Assembly (NCBI RefSeq): GCF_946886895.1
Contig: NZ_CAMPJO010000004.1
Span: 124,001-188,000 of the forward strand
From: an uncultured Marinobacter sp.
Lineage (GTDB): Bacteria; Pseudomonadota; Gammaproteobacteria; Pseudomonadales; Oleiphilaceae
Direction of reading: 5' to 3'
Length of the DNA stretch: 64,000 bases
The notes under the pieces are model-generated. The model was not told the origin of the DNA and did not search any database. It saw only the letters and a program-made list of their open reading frames with translations. Of this stretch, positions 55,480-64,000 are shown in pieces. The position numbers and the translations under genes are program-made. Within the stretch, counting starts at the first letter, position 1, and each line of letters opens with the position of its first letter.

Positions 55480-56481
55480 GTGAAGCCGGTCACCATTGCT
55501 ATTGACGCCATGGGCGGTGATCGCGGCGCTGCCGTGGTGGTGTCTGCGGCATTGCAGGCAGTGCGGGAAAACGAAGCCTTGAGTATTGTTCTGGTTGGTA
55601 TCCGGAGCGAGCTCGAGGCTTTGTTGCATGATGGGCATGCCAGAATTCGCATCGTTGAAGCGGCGGATGTGGTGAGGATGAATGAACGCCCCTCCCATGC
55701 GCTCCGGCACAAAAAGAATTCCTCCATGGCGATCGCTCTCGGCCTGGTGCGCGACGGCGAGGCCCAGGGCTGCGTCAGCGCCGGCAATACCGGCGCGCTG
55801 ATGGCGTTTGGCCGCAGCATCATCCGCATGTATCCGGGTATCGAGCGCCCGGCTATTTCAAAGCTGATCCCGTCGCTCAGGGGGCGGTGTCACGTTCTGG
55901 ATCTGGGTGCCAATGTGGATTCCACGGCGGAGAACCTCTACCAGTATGCCCTGATGGGCTCTCTGATGGCCTCCGCCATATCGCACCAGGCCGAACCCCG
56001 CGTGGCCTTGCTCAACGTCGGGGAGGAGGAAATCAAGGGCAATGAGCAGGTTCGCCTGGCCTCCCACATGCTGGCAGGGTGCGATACCATCAACTACATT
56101 GGTTACGTTGAGGGCAGCGATCTGTTCCGGGATGTCGCCGATGTGGTGGTGTGTGACGGCTTCGTCGGCAATATTGCCCTGAAAACCGGCGAGGGCGTGG
56201 CTGGCCTGCTGATCGAGCTGATGGAGCAGGCGTTCACCCGCAACTTGTACGGTCGGTTCGTGGGGCTTCTGGCTCGTCCGATCATTGGTCGGCTGCTGAC
56301 ACTGATGGACCCCTCGCGCCATAATGGCGCCAGTCTGCTGGGGCTTCAGGGTGTGGTGATCAAGAGTCATGGCAACGCCAACGAACGGGCCGTTCTGGCG
56401 GCCGTCCGGCAGGCAGTGCGTGAAGTGGAGCTGGAAGTGCCCCGCCGCATCAACGAGCGACTCGACGACCTGATGCTCTGA
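55480..56481 (+). CDS. plsX: phosphate acyltransferase PlsX
   Basis: Makes acyl-phosphate from acyl-ACP for phospholipid synthesis. 333 residues with the start VTIAIDAMGGDRGA, the NTGALMAFG segment and DLGANVDSTAENLYQYA. GTG start with GGAAG upstream. Follows rpmF by 43 bp. Confidence 0.96.
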   Translation: MKPVTIAIDAMGGDRGAAVVVSAALQAVRENEALSIVLVGIRSELEALLHDGHARIRIVEAADVVRMNERPSHALRHKKNSSMAIALGLVRDGEAQGCVSAGNTGALMAFGRSIIRMYPGIERPAISKLIPSLRGRCHVLDLGANVDSTAENLYQYALMGSLMASAISHQAEPRVALLNVGEEEIKGNEQVRLASHMLAGCDTINYIGYVEGSDLFRDVADVVVCDGFVGNIALKTGEGVAGLLIELMEQAFTRNLYGRFVGLLARPIIGRLLTLMDPSRHNGASLLGLQGVVIKSHGNANERAVLAAVRQAVREVELEVPRRINERLDDLML

Positions 56482-56593
56482 CCGCCTGAGACTAAAGTCG
56501 GTCCCGCTCGTTTCGTGCATTCGTGAATAATGGTTCCGACTTGTACTATTGGCTAATCTCCCGTAACCCCTCAAAGACGGTAAGATCCCGCTT

Positions 56594-57532
56594 ATGAAAT
56601 CAGCCTTTATTTTCCCCGGACAAGGATCACAGTCGGTTGGGATGCTGTCAGCGGCAGCCGACGCCTGGCCCATGATCAACGAAACCTTCGCCGAAGCCTC
56701 CGATGTGCTGGGCTATGACCTTTGGGCGCTATGCCAGAGTGGCCCGGCTGAAGAGCTCAACAAAACCATGGTGACCCAGCCAGCCCTGCTGACGGCAAGC
56801 GTCGCGCTTTGGCGTACCTGGTTTGTCGCTGACGGCGCCAGGCCGGATTTTCTGGCCGGCCACAGCCTGGGTGAGTACAGTGCGCTGGTGGCCGCCGAGA
56901 GCCTTGATTTTGTGGAGGCGGTCAAGCTGGTGCGTCTGCGGGGCGAGTTGATGCAGGATGCGGTGCCGGCCGGACAGGGCAAAATGGCGGCGATTATCGG
57001 CCTCGACGATGCCGATGTGGTTGCCGCCTGCAATGAGGCTGCCCAGGGTGATGTGGTGTCTGCAGTCAATTTCAACGCGCCTGGCCAGGTGGTGATTGCC
57101 GGGTCGGTCGCCGCCGTTGAGCGTGCCATTGCGGCCTGTCAGGAGAAAGGCGCCCGTAAGGCCATGCCGCTGCCGGTGAGTGTTCCGTCCCATTGCGCAC
57201 TGATGAAAGGCGCAGCGGAGAAACTTGCCGAGGCGCTGGAAGATGTGCGCTTTAACGATGCTGTCATCCCGGTTATACAAAATGTTAACGCTGCTGCCGA
57301 GACCGGTTCCGATACACTCAAGGCCAACCTGTTGAAACAGCTCTATTCACCGGTACTGTGGACGGACTCCGTGCGCACCCTGGTTGGCGAGGGTGCGGAA
57401 GTGGCGGTTGAGTGTGGCACCGGCAAGGTGCTGGCCGGGCTGGTCAAACGCATTGACCGTGCGCTGTCGGTGTATGGTATTGAAGATCCGGACTCGCTGA
57501 CGAAAGCGCTGGACGCTGTCGGCCGGTCCTGA
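56594..57532 (+). CDS. fabD: malonyl-CoA:ACP transacylase
   Basis: Loads malonyl groups on acyl carrier protein. 312 residues; FPGQGSQ near the N-terminus, the nucleophile Ser91 in GHSLGEYSAL and the catalytic His in VPSHCALM. fabH, often between plsX and fabD in other bacteria, is absent here, as in Pseudomonas. Confidence 0.97.
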   Translation: MKSAFIFPGQGSQSVGMLSAAADAWPMINETFAEASDVLGYDLWALCQSGPAEELNKTMVTQPALLTASVALWRTWFVADGARPDFLAGHSLGEYSALVAAESLDFVEAVKLVRLRGELMQDAVPAGQGKMAAIIGLDDADVVAACNEAAQGDVVSAVNFNAPGQVVIAGSVAAVERAIAACQEKGARKAMPLPVSVPSHCALMKGAAEKLAEALEDVRFNDAVIPVIQNVNAAAETGSDTLKANLLKQLYSPVLWTDSVRTLVGEGAEVAVECGTGKVLAGLVKRIDRALSVYGIEDPDSLTKALDAVGRS

Positions 57533-57547
57533 AACAAGGAGTTATTT

Positions 57548-58291
57548 ATGTCTCTGGAAGGCAAAGTCGCACTGGTTACCGGTGCCACCCGTGGTATTGG
57601 CAAGGCGATCGCTCACGCTCTGGCTCTGCAGGGCGTCGAGGTGGTTGGCACAGCAACCTCCGCCGCCGGTGCGGAGACCATCACCAGTGATCTGAAGTCG
57701 GCAGGCTTCAAGGGTTACGGTATTGTGATGAACGTCGCAGACCCCGAGAGTATTGATGCCGGGCTCAAGCAGATCACGGACACGGCTGGAGCGCCCCTCA
57801 TTCTCGTTAATAATGCGGGTATCACCCGTGATAACCTGTTGATGCGTCTGAAGGACGAAGACTGGGCGTCGGTTATCGAGACCAACCTGTCCAGTGTTTA
57901 CCGCACCAGCAAGGCAGTGCTTCGCGGTATGGCCAAGGCCCGCTGGGGCCGTGTGATTAACATCAGCTCCGTGGTGGGTGGTATGGGGAATCCCGGCCAG
58001 GCCAACTATTGCGCGGCAAAGGCTGGTGTGGAAGGCTTTACTCGTAGCCTGGCCAAAGAGATGTCAAACCGTGGCATCACGGCGAACTGTGTTGCGCCCG
58101 GATTTATCGACACGGATATGACAAAAAAACTGGACGACAAGCAGCGCGAAGCTATGCTGGAAATCATACCCGCGGGTCGCCTGGGGGAGCCGGAAGAAGT
58201 GGCGGCGGTTGTTGCCTTTCTGGCGTCGGATGCAGCCGGATACGTAACGGGTGAAACCATTAACGTGAACGGCGGAATGTACATGGGATAG
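57548..58291 (+). CDS. fabG: 3-oxoacyl-ACP reductase
   Basis: NADPH-dependent reductase of the fatty acid elongation cycle. 247 residues, short-chain dehydrogenase with TGATRGIGKA, NNAGITRDN and the triad Ser141, Tyr154, Lys158. AAGGAG before the start, 15 bp after fabD. Confidence 0.97.
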   Translation: MSLEGKVALVTGATRGIGKAIAHALALQGVEVVGTATSAAGAETITSDLKSAGFKGYGIVMNVADPESIDAGLKQITDTAGAPLILVNNAGITRDNLLMRLKDEDWASVIETNLSSVYRTSKAVLRGMAKARWGRVINISSVVGGMGNPGQANYCAAKAGVEGFTRSLAKEMSNRGITANCVAPGFIDTDMTKKLDDKQREAMLEIIPAGRLGEPEEVAAVVAFLASDAAGYVTGETINVNGGMYMG

Positions 58292-58344
58292 GCTCTTTTC
58301 CGGGGCTTGTGCGCAACTCCTTGCCGCACAACATGTTTGACTGA

Positions 58345-58659
<315 letters not shown>

Positions 58660-58684
58660 TACTCTGCAGTAAGTAAGCCAGGCA

Positions 58685-58722
58685 AAAAGCCGTCCTTCTG
58701 ATCCAGCAGGGACGGCTTTTTT
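58685..58722 (+). terminator. rho-independent terminator between acpP and fabF
   Basis: GCCGTCC (58689-58695) pairs with GGACGGC (58710-58716), with additional CTG/CAG pairing inside, followed by six T residues and preceded by AAAAA. Partial termination here would raise acpP relative to fabF. Confidence 0.85.
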
Positions 58723-58774
58723 ATTGGCCGAAATTCAGCGTCAAACCATACGGATAAAAGTGGGTGAACGGGGT

Positions 58775-60022
58775 ATGAGCAAACGACGGGTTGTCATTAC
58801 GGGCATGGGCATGCTGTCACCTTTGGGCAATGACGTAGACACTTCCTGGGAGGGCATACGCGCCGGTCGCAGTGGTATCGGCCTGATCGACCGCTTTGAC
58901 GCTGCTGCCTACAACACCCGCATCGGTGGGGCCGTGAAGGGGCTGGATCTCGAACCCTGGCTGTCCACCAAAGACGCCCGCAAGCTGGATGCTTTTATTC
59001 ATTACGGCTTGATCGCCGCCCAGCAGGCAGTCGACGACAGTGGCCTTGACGCTTTCGATAACCTCGACAGGGAGCGGGTGGGGGTTGCCATCGGGTCTGG
59101 CATTGGCGGGCTCGAGTACATTGAGAAAAATGTGCTGGTGATGGACAAATCTGGCCCACGGAAGGTTTCGCCGTTTTTTGTCCCGGCCTCCGTGGTCAAC
59201 ATGATTTCCGGTAACGTGGCGATCCGCTTCGGCTACCGGGGACCAAACATTGCCATTGTGACGGCCTGCACCACCGGAACCCATAATATCGGCTATGCCG
59301 CACGGACCATCGCCTATGGCGACGCCGACGTGATGCTGGCCGGGGGTTCCGAAATGGCCACCACGCGCAGTGGTATTGCCGCATTTTCCGCCGCCAGGGC
59401 GCTGTCTACCCGCAACGATGAGCCGGGCAAAGCCAGTCGCCCGTGGGACCGGGACCGGGACGGATTCGTGCTCAGTGATGGTGCGGGTGTCGTGGTGGTG
59501 GAAGAGCTGGAGCATGCGCAACGGCGCGGCGCCACCATCTATGGTGAGCTTGTCGGTTTTGGCATGAGCGATGACGCCCATCACATCACCTCACCGCCGG
59601 AAAGCGGCGAAGGTGCGGCCCGATCCATGCGCAATGCACTCCGTGATGCGTCCCTTCAGCCGGAAGAGGTGGACTACATCAATGCCCATGGAACGTCCAC
59701 CCAGGTAGGGGACGTAGCCGAGGTATTTGCCACCAAGACTGTGTTTGGTCGCCATGCCCACAAGCTGGCCATGAGCAGCACCAAATCCATGACCGGGCAC
59801 CTGCTGGGAGCGGCCGGAGCCATAGAAGCGATCTTCTCGCTGCTGGCCCTGCGCGACGGGGTGCTGCCGCCAACCATCAATCTTGATCATCCCGACGACG
59901 GTTGTGATCTGGATTTCGTGGCCAATACCAGCCGGCAGGCCGATCTTCGGGTGGCGCTTTCCAACTCTTTCGGGTTTGGTGGCACCAACGGTACACTGAT
60001 TTTCCGCCGTTACGAAGGTTGA
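58775..60022 (+). CDS. fabF: beta-ketoacyl-ACP synthase II
   Basis: Condensing enzyme of fatty acid elongation. 415 residues from ATG 58775 ([18 protein letters not shown]). Catalytic Cys165 in TACTTGTH, with the histidines in [11 protein letters not shown] and [10 protein letters not shown]. Intact and full length. It follows the terminator after acpP, so part of its expression must come from read-through or an unseen promoter. Confidence 0.97.
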   Translation: MSKRRVVITGMGMLSPLGNDVDTSWEGIRAGRSGIGLIDRFDAAAYNTRIGGAVKGLDLEPWLSTKDARKLDAFIHYGLIAAQQAVDDSGLDAFDNLDRERVGVAIGSGIGGLEYIEKNVLVMDKSGPRKVSPFFVPASVVNMISGNVAIRFGYRGPNIAIVTACTTGTHNIGYAARTIAYGDADVMLAGGSEMATTRSGIAAFSAARALSTRNDEPGKASRPWDRDRDGFVLSDGAGVVVVEELEHAQRRGATIYGELVGFGMSDDAHHITSPPESGEGAARSMRNALRDASLQPEEVDYINAHGTSTQVGDVAEVFATKTVFGRHAHKLAMSSTKSMTGHLLGAAGAIEAIFSLLALRDGVLPPTINLDHPDDGCDLDFVANTSRQADLRVALSNSFGFGGTNGTLIFRRYEG

Positions 60023-60029
60023 TTGGTTC

Positions 60030-60845
60030 ATGTACCGGCTGTTCTGGGCCGATGAGGGAGGGCTTCCGGCGAATGACCGTGGGCTCGCCTATGGCGACGG
60101 GCTATTCGAAACCATTCTCATGCGGGAGCACCGAGGCGTTCTTCTGTCACGCCACCTGGAACGCCTGGCGCGGGATGCGGGGCGGCTGGGTATTCCGGTT
60201 TCCCGGGGCGCGCTGAGGGAGGTTGTCACCGAGGCCGGCAATCGATTTGCCGGGCGGTTTGATAACGACTGGGTGCTCAAGCTCATCTTGACGCGAGGTG
60301 AGGGTGGTCGCGGCTATCGGCCGGAGCCGGGCATGAAACCGAACCTGCTGGTATCCGCCGGCCCAGCGCCGTCGGCGGTGGGGCCCGCTGGCGTAACCGC
60401 GGATATTTCCCCGGTCCCGCTAACCGTTAACCCCCTGTTCGCGGGTATGAAGTCGCTGAATCGGATCGAGCAGGTCATGGCGGCCCGTGACCTGGGCCAC
60501 GGTGTCTACGAAGCCCTGATGACAGACCCATCGGGTGCTCTGGTTGAGGGTACCCGTACCAATCTGCTTCTGCACCGACAGGACGGGTGGGTCACACCAC
60601 CATTACGAAGCCTGGCGGTGGCCGGTGTCATGCGACAGTGGGTCCTGGAGCGGCTGCGGGCAAATGGCGAGACCGTAACCGAGCGCGCCCTCGCGGTGGA
60701 GGATATCCTCGGGCCGGGCTGTCTCGGGTTCTATCTTCTGAACAGCGTGTTGGGTGCGGTTCCGGTTCGCAATCTTGCAGGCCACGATTTGCCTGTGGAA
60801 GCCGGACTTGCGACAATCTGCAATCCTCTCGAAACACTGGAATAA
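60030..60845 (+). CDS. pabC: aminodeoxychorismate lyase
   Basis: PLP enzyme that forms 4-aminobenzoate and pyruvate from aminodeoxychorismate in folate synthesis. 271 residues, class IV aminotransferase fold; the PLP lysine is most likely in MKSLNRIEQV at about residue 142, and EALMTDPSGALVEGTRTN is the conserved glycine-rich stretch. Seven bp after fabF. Confidence 0.92.
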   Translation: MYRLFWADEGGLPANDRGLAYGDGLFETILMREHRGVLLSRHLERLARDAGRLGIPVSRGALREVVTEAGNRFAGRFDNDWVLKLILTRGEGGRGYRPEPGMKPNLLVSAGPAPSAVGPAGVTADISPVPLTVNPLFAGMKSLNRIEQVMAARDLGHGVYEALMTDPSGALVEGTRTNLLLHRQDGWVTPPLRSLAVAGVMRQWVLERLRANGETVTERALAVEDILGPGCLGFYLLNSVLGAVPVRNLAGHDLPVEAGLATICNPLETLE

Positions 60846-60850
60846 TTCGT

Positions 60851-61918
60851 TTGCTCAAAAAGCTGATACTCACCACGATGTGTGCCGTTTTCCTGCTTGC
60901 GGCGGGGACCGGCCTGTGGGCCTGGCAGGGCCTGAAAACCCTTGAAAATCCCGTGACGCTGGCAGAACCCAAGCTGTTCCATGTGCCTAGCGGGGCGGCA
61001 TTCAGTCAGGTTGCCCGAAAGATGGAGGCCGAAGACCTGGTGGATCGCAGTCTTTGGTTGCGCCTGTATGGCCGTTTGTTCCCTGAGCGGGCCGGAATCA
61101 AGGCCGGTACCTACGAATTCACTGACGGAATGACGCCCAGGGCCATGTTGGACGCCATGGTTGCCGGCAATATCAAACACTGGTCCGTTCAGTTCATCGA
61201 GGGTTGGACATTCCAGGAAATGCGAGAAGCCCTGGCGCGGGCCAGCCATTTGGAACAGATTACCGCGAACTGGACCGACGCCCGGATCATGGCTGCGGTG
61301 GGTGCCGAAGGCCAACATCCTGAAGGACTTTTTTTCCCGGATACCTACCTTTATACCGGCAATGAGTCCGATCTCGACCTGTTGAAGCGCGCTTATGCCA
61401 TGATGGAGACCGTGCTGGCGGAGGAGTGGGCCAATCGGGAAGAAGGCCTGCCCTATGAGACGCCCTATGAGGCTCTGATTATGGCGTCCATCGTGGAGCG
61501 GGAGACCGGAGCGCCGCAGGAGCGCGATCAGGTGGCCGGGGTGTTCGTTCGGCGCTTGCAGAAAGGCATGCGGTTGCAGACCGATCCGACCGTCATCTAT
61601 GGTATGGGGGATGACTATCAGGGTGGGATTGGCTACCGGGATCTCCGAACCTATACCCCTTATAACACCTATCGGATCGATGGATTGCCCCCTACGCCTA
61701 TCGCCTTACCGGGCCGGGAGGCTATTCATGCCGCTTTGCATCCGGACGATGGCGATGCCTTGTATTTTGTAGCCCGGGGTGATGGTACCCATAAATTTTC
61801 CCGCACCCTCGCCGAGCACCAGAAGGCGGTGCGTGAGTATCAGCTCAACCGGCGCGAGGACTACCGCTCGTCCCCCGCCCCCGAGAAAAACAGCGTCAGC
61901 GGTGAGACCAGCCAATGA
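60851..61918 (+). CDS. mltG: endolytic murein transglycosylase MltG
   Basis: Inner-membrane lytic transglycosylase that cuts nascent glycan strands. The start is put at TTG 60851, giving a 355-residue protein beginning with a membrane helix (about 4-23); the frame is open upstream to 60587 inside pabC, which is not coding here. Family signatures are FIEGWTFQEMREAL, GLFFPDTY, the catalytic ASIVERETG and LQTDPTVIYG. Six bp after pabC. Confidence 0.94.
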   Translation: MLKKLILTTMCAVFLLAAGTGLWAWQGLKTLENPVTLAEPKLFHVPSGAAFSQVARKMEAEDLVDRSLWLRLYGRLFPERAGIKAGTYEFTDGMTPRAMLDAMVAGNIKHWSVQFIEGWTFQEMREALARASHLEQITANWTDARIMAAVGAEGQHPEGLFFPDTYLYTGNESDLDLLKRAYAMMETVLAEEWANREEGLPYETPYEALIMASIVERETGAPQERDQVAGVFVRRLQKGMRLQTDPTVIYGMGDDYQGGIGYRDLRTYTPYNTYRIDGLPPTPIALPGREAIHAALHPDDGDALYFVARGDGTHKFSRTLAEHQKAVREYQLNRREDYRSSPAPEKNSVSGETSQ

Positions 61919-62577
61919 CAGCGCGTGGCCAGTTCATTACTATCGAGGGCACGGAGGGGGTCGGGAAATCAACCCAGCTCGGCAACGCCTCGGACACGCT
62001 CAGGCAATTGGGGGTGTCGCATATCGTGACCCGCGAGCCGGGCGGCACGCCCATGGCGGAGTCCATCCGGAAGCTTCTTTTGGCGCCCCGTGAGGAACCG
62101 GTTAACGAGATCACCGAGCTGTTGCTGATGTTTGCCGCCCGGGCTCAGCACCTGCATGGGCGCATACTGCCGGCACTGGAATCCGGCCAGTGGGTATTGT
62201 GTGATCGCTTCACCGATGCCACCTTTGCGTACCAGGGCGGTGGTCGTGGGGTTCCCCGGGAGCGCATTGCCGTGCTGGAAAACCTGGTTCAGGGGGAGTT
62301 CCGCCCCGATCATGTCATCTTGCTGGATGCCCCGGTCGAAACGGGCATGACACGGGCCCGCCATCGGGGCGACCTGGACCGGTTTGAACAGGAGGCGGTA
62401 CCGTTTTTCCAGCGTATCCGGGAAACGTATCTGGCGCGGGCGAAAAAGGCCCCGGGCCGCTATCACATCATTCAGGCGGGGGCGCCTCTTGAACAGGTCA
62501 GCGGGGAGGTCCGGGGCCTGATTGCGACGCTCGTGGCAGGCAGCGGGGCAGGGAGTCCGCCCGTTTCCGTTCGATAA
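61915..62577 (+). CDS. tmk: thymidylate kinase
   Basis: Phosphorylates dTMP to dTDP. 220 residues with the P-loop EGTEGVGKST (11-20), the REPGGTPMAE motif, and DRFTDATFAYQGGGRG. The stop of mltG overlaps its ATG (ATGA). Usually followed by holB in gammaproteobacteria; here the next gene is an AraC-type regulator. Confidence 0.96.
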   Translation: MTARGQFITIEGTEGVGKSTQLGNASDTLRQLGVSHIVTREPGGTPMAESIRKLLLAPREEPVNEITELLLMFAARAQHLHGRILPALESGQWVLCDRFTDATFAYQGGGRGVPRERIAVLENLVQGEFRPDHVILLDAPVETGMTRARHRGDLDRFEQEAVPFFQRIRETYLARAKKAPGRYHIIQAGAPLEQVSGEVRGLIATLVAGSGAGSPPVSVR

Positions 62578-62668
62578 CACCTCAGCAAAGTTCGTGCTTT
62601 TTGTGCAACTTTTCGGTGAATCTGCTTTAATCAAGCCTCATTCTCGGTTTTCGGGGCCGGTTGCGTCT

Positions 62669-63448
62669 ATGCTCGATGCACGATTACTGAAACTGCCTGT
62701 TGCGTCCCATCATCACCGTCACGAGCACCACCAGATTGTGATTGGTGTTCGCGGGGAGGCCGATTTGAGCGTGGACGGTACAGGGTCCCACCTGGATACC
62801 TGGAAAGCCTGCCTGGTGCCCACCGACGCCCGTCACGACTATTGCGGCGACAACCAGAACCACGTGCTGGTGATTAATCTTGATCCTTATGTCCCCGCCC
62901 TGAATACGCCTGCCCACGGCGATTACGAGCGCTTTGCTCCGCTCTTTGAGCGGCCTCGTACCCTGGATATGGACAGCAGGCTTCAGGGGCTGGTGCAGTT
63001 CGTGGCCGGAGAGTTCGACCGGGCACCGGACAACGACAGCATGAAGCGTCACCTGGCGGCCAGCATACTGCACTGCATGGCAGAGCGCCTGAATGACCAT
63101 CGGGTGGTGTCGGCCAATCGCAACGCTATCCGACCGGACACCATCCGGCGTTACGTGATGGAAAATCTGCACCGGAAAATCAGTGTGCAGGACCTCGCCG
63201 GGGTGGCCTGTCTCAGTGTCAGCCGGTTTCACGAAATGTTTCGCGACGTCACCGGCGTGACGCCCCATCAATTTCTGCTTCAAACCCGCCTGGATCAGGC
63301 GACCCAACTCCTGGTTTCCTCGTCTCTGTCGGTATCGGAAGTCAGTTATCGAACCGGATTTTCTTCCCAGAGTGCCCTCACCAACGCCCTGAGAAAATAC
63401 AAGGGCACGACCCCGACCAAACTGCGTGTTGGTGAAAGCGCCGCCTGA
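62669..63448 (+). CDS. AraC-family regulator, probable activator of putA
   Basis: 259 residues from ATG 62669 (MLDARLLKLPVASHHHRHEH). N-terminal His-rich cupin-like sensor domain (about 1-120), C-terminal tandem helix-turn-helix AraC domain (about 160-259; KISVQDLAGVACLSVSRFHE and SVSEVSYRTGFSSQSAL). Placed directly upstream of putA in the same orientation, as PruR is in Pseudomonas, where it activates proline catabolism. The assignment to proline sensing is inferred from that position. The frame is open upstream to 62522 within tmk; the ribosome site is weak. Confidence 0.85.
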   Translation: MLDARLLKLPVASHHHRHEHHQIVIGVRGEADLSVDGTGSHLDTWKACLVPTDARHDYCGDNQNHVLVINLDPYVPALNTPAHGDYERFAPLFERPRTLDMDSRLQGLVQFVAGEFDRAPDNDSMKRHLAASILHCMAERLNDHRVVSANRNAIRPDTIRRYVMENLHRKISVQDLAGVACLSVSRFHEMFRDVTGVTPHQFLLQTRLDQATQLLVSSSLSVSEVSYRTGFSSQSALTNALRKYKGTTPTKLRVGESAA

Positions 63449-63479
63449 TTTGCCAAATTTTCCGCATTATCGGACGAAT

Positions 63480-63506
63480 TTACAAAATAATCGTAGGATT
63501 TTGTAA
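63480..63506 (+). promoter_or_regulatory. inverted repeat upstream of putA, candidate operator
   Basis: TTACAAAAT (63480-63488) and ATTTTGTAA (63498-63506) are exact inverted arms with a 9-nt spacer, in a clearly AT-rich part of the gap. TTGTAA followed by TAATACT at about 15-16 nt could be the putA promoter. Candidate site for the AraC regulator or PutA itself. Confidence 0.5.
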
Positions 63507-63646
63507 GCCTTGAGTCCGTAGTAATACTAACTTATAGCAACAGATAGTCGCCATCAGGGCGCCGGGGCACGACGAGCGGTTGTGACCTGAACCAATAACG
63601 ACAATACGATTCCGGGGCTCGCCCGGTTGCGCGCGCGAGGATTTCG

Positions 63647-64000
63647 ATGTTCAACGCCAGCAAAGTGCTTGAACCTGCTTTTCAGGAACAGTCACGCTCC
63701 TTCTTCTGGCAGAGCATCACGGCGAACTTTGTCGTGGACGAGACCGCTTACCTGCAAGAACTGATCCCCCTGGCCCAGAGCGACGCCGCCGAGCACCGCG
63801 ATGTAACCGAAATTGCCACCGGCCTGATCCGCCAGGTGCGTGAACAGGACGACGCGGTGCATATGATCGACGCGTTGCTTCAGGAATACAGTCTGGATAC
63901 CCAGGAGGGTATTCTGCTGATGTGTCTGGCCGAGGCGCTGATGCGGATACCGGACAAACAGACGGCCGATGCGTTGATCCAGGACAAGATGTCAGTGGCG
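63647..64000 (+). CDS. putA: bifunctional proline dehydrogenase/P5C dehydrogenase PutA, N-terminal part
   Basis: First 118 codons; the rest is beyond the window. PutA oxidises proline to glutamate in two steps at the inner membrane. The segment SLDTQEGILLMCLAEALMRIPD is a hallmark of the helical arm before the proline dehydrogenase barrel. No DNA-binding ribbon-helix-helix is seen at the very N-terminus (MFNASKVLEPAFQEQ), so this PutA probably does not bind DNA as the E. coli protein does, in line with a separate AraC regulator. Start ATG 63647. Confidence 0.93.
   Translation, partial: MFNASKVLEPAFQEQSRSFFWQSITANFVVDETAYLQELIPLAQSDAAEHRDVTEIATGLIRQVREQDDAVHMIDALLQEYSLDTQEGILLMCLAEALMRIPDKQTADALIQDKMSVA

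Overview
The window reads as ordinary core chromosome of a marine gammaproteobacterium, most likely Marinobacter or a close relative. This is inferred from gene content: a complete Na+-pumping NADH:quinone reductase operon, a large NAD-glutamate dehydrogenase, a PsrA-type regulator beside a methylthioinosine phosphorylase, CsiV-Mfd-long GAPDH in the order found in Pseudomonas, and the conserved rne-rluC-HAD-sppA-maf-yceD-rpmF-fab run. Codon use and base composition look even throughout. I see no insertion sequence, integrase, prophage, CRISPR array, toxin-antitoxin pair or defence island.

Layout. 1-5.2 kb: 3' part of an NAD-glutamate dehydrogenase, a beta carbonic anhydrase, and the two rRNA guanine-N2 methyltransferases RsmC and RlmG. 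5.2-16.3 kb: riboflavin synthase (-), an unknown two-helix membrane protein, PsrA with a clear operator/promoter, an L,D-transpeptidase, an MscS channel, MTI phosphorylase, then CsiV and Mfd (-) divergent from a long GAPDH. 16.4-25.1 kb: nqrABCDEF-apbE-nqrM followed by the soluble transhydrogenase sthA, a redox and sodium-energetics block. 25.1-31.2 kb: small metabolic genes (glycerophosphodiesterase, TerB-like protein, transaldolase, DusA, DUF488 protein, AEC transporter) and a zinc-binding ZnuA with a Zur-like palindrome.

31.3-37.7 kb: gltX, tRNA-Ala(GGC), tRNA-Glu(TTC), a tandem PTPS-fold protein, a MobA-like nucleotidyltransferase, and a little-understood membrane group: a receiver protein anchored by a C-terminal helix, a PEGA/MORN-repeat protein, and a two-helix protein. 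37.7-47.5 kb: an M16C metalloprotease, the divergent ppsR/ppsA pair, rraA, PilZ, SH3/coiled-coil, YciI, PHP/RNase AM-like and UPF0149 genes. 47.5-62.6 kb: rne, then rluC, a HAD phosphatase, an S49 peptidase, maf, and the lipid-synthesis cluster yceD-rpmF-plsX-fabD-fabG-acpP-fabF-pabC-mltG-tmk. 62.6-64 kb: an AraC-type regulator and the 5' end of putA.

The genes mostly serve central metabolism (glutamate and proline oxidation, gluconeogenesis, fatty acid synthesis), respiration and RNA processing. No undescribed system stands out clearly. The best candidates for new biology are the MORN/membrane-receiver pair at 34.8-37.1 kb, a possible minus-strand small RNA at 3.9-4.0 kb, and several specific regulatory architectures (PsrA operators, overlapping rne/rluC promoters, a potentially leaderless yceD transcript).
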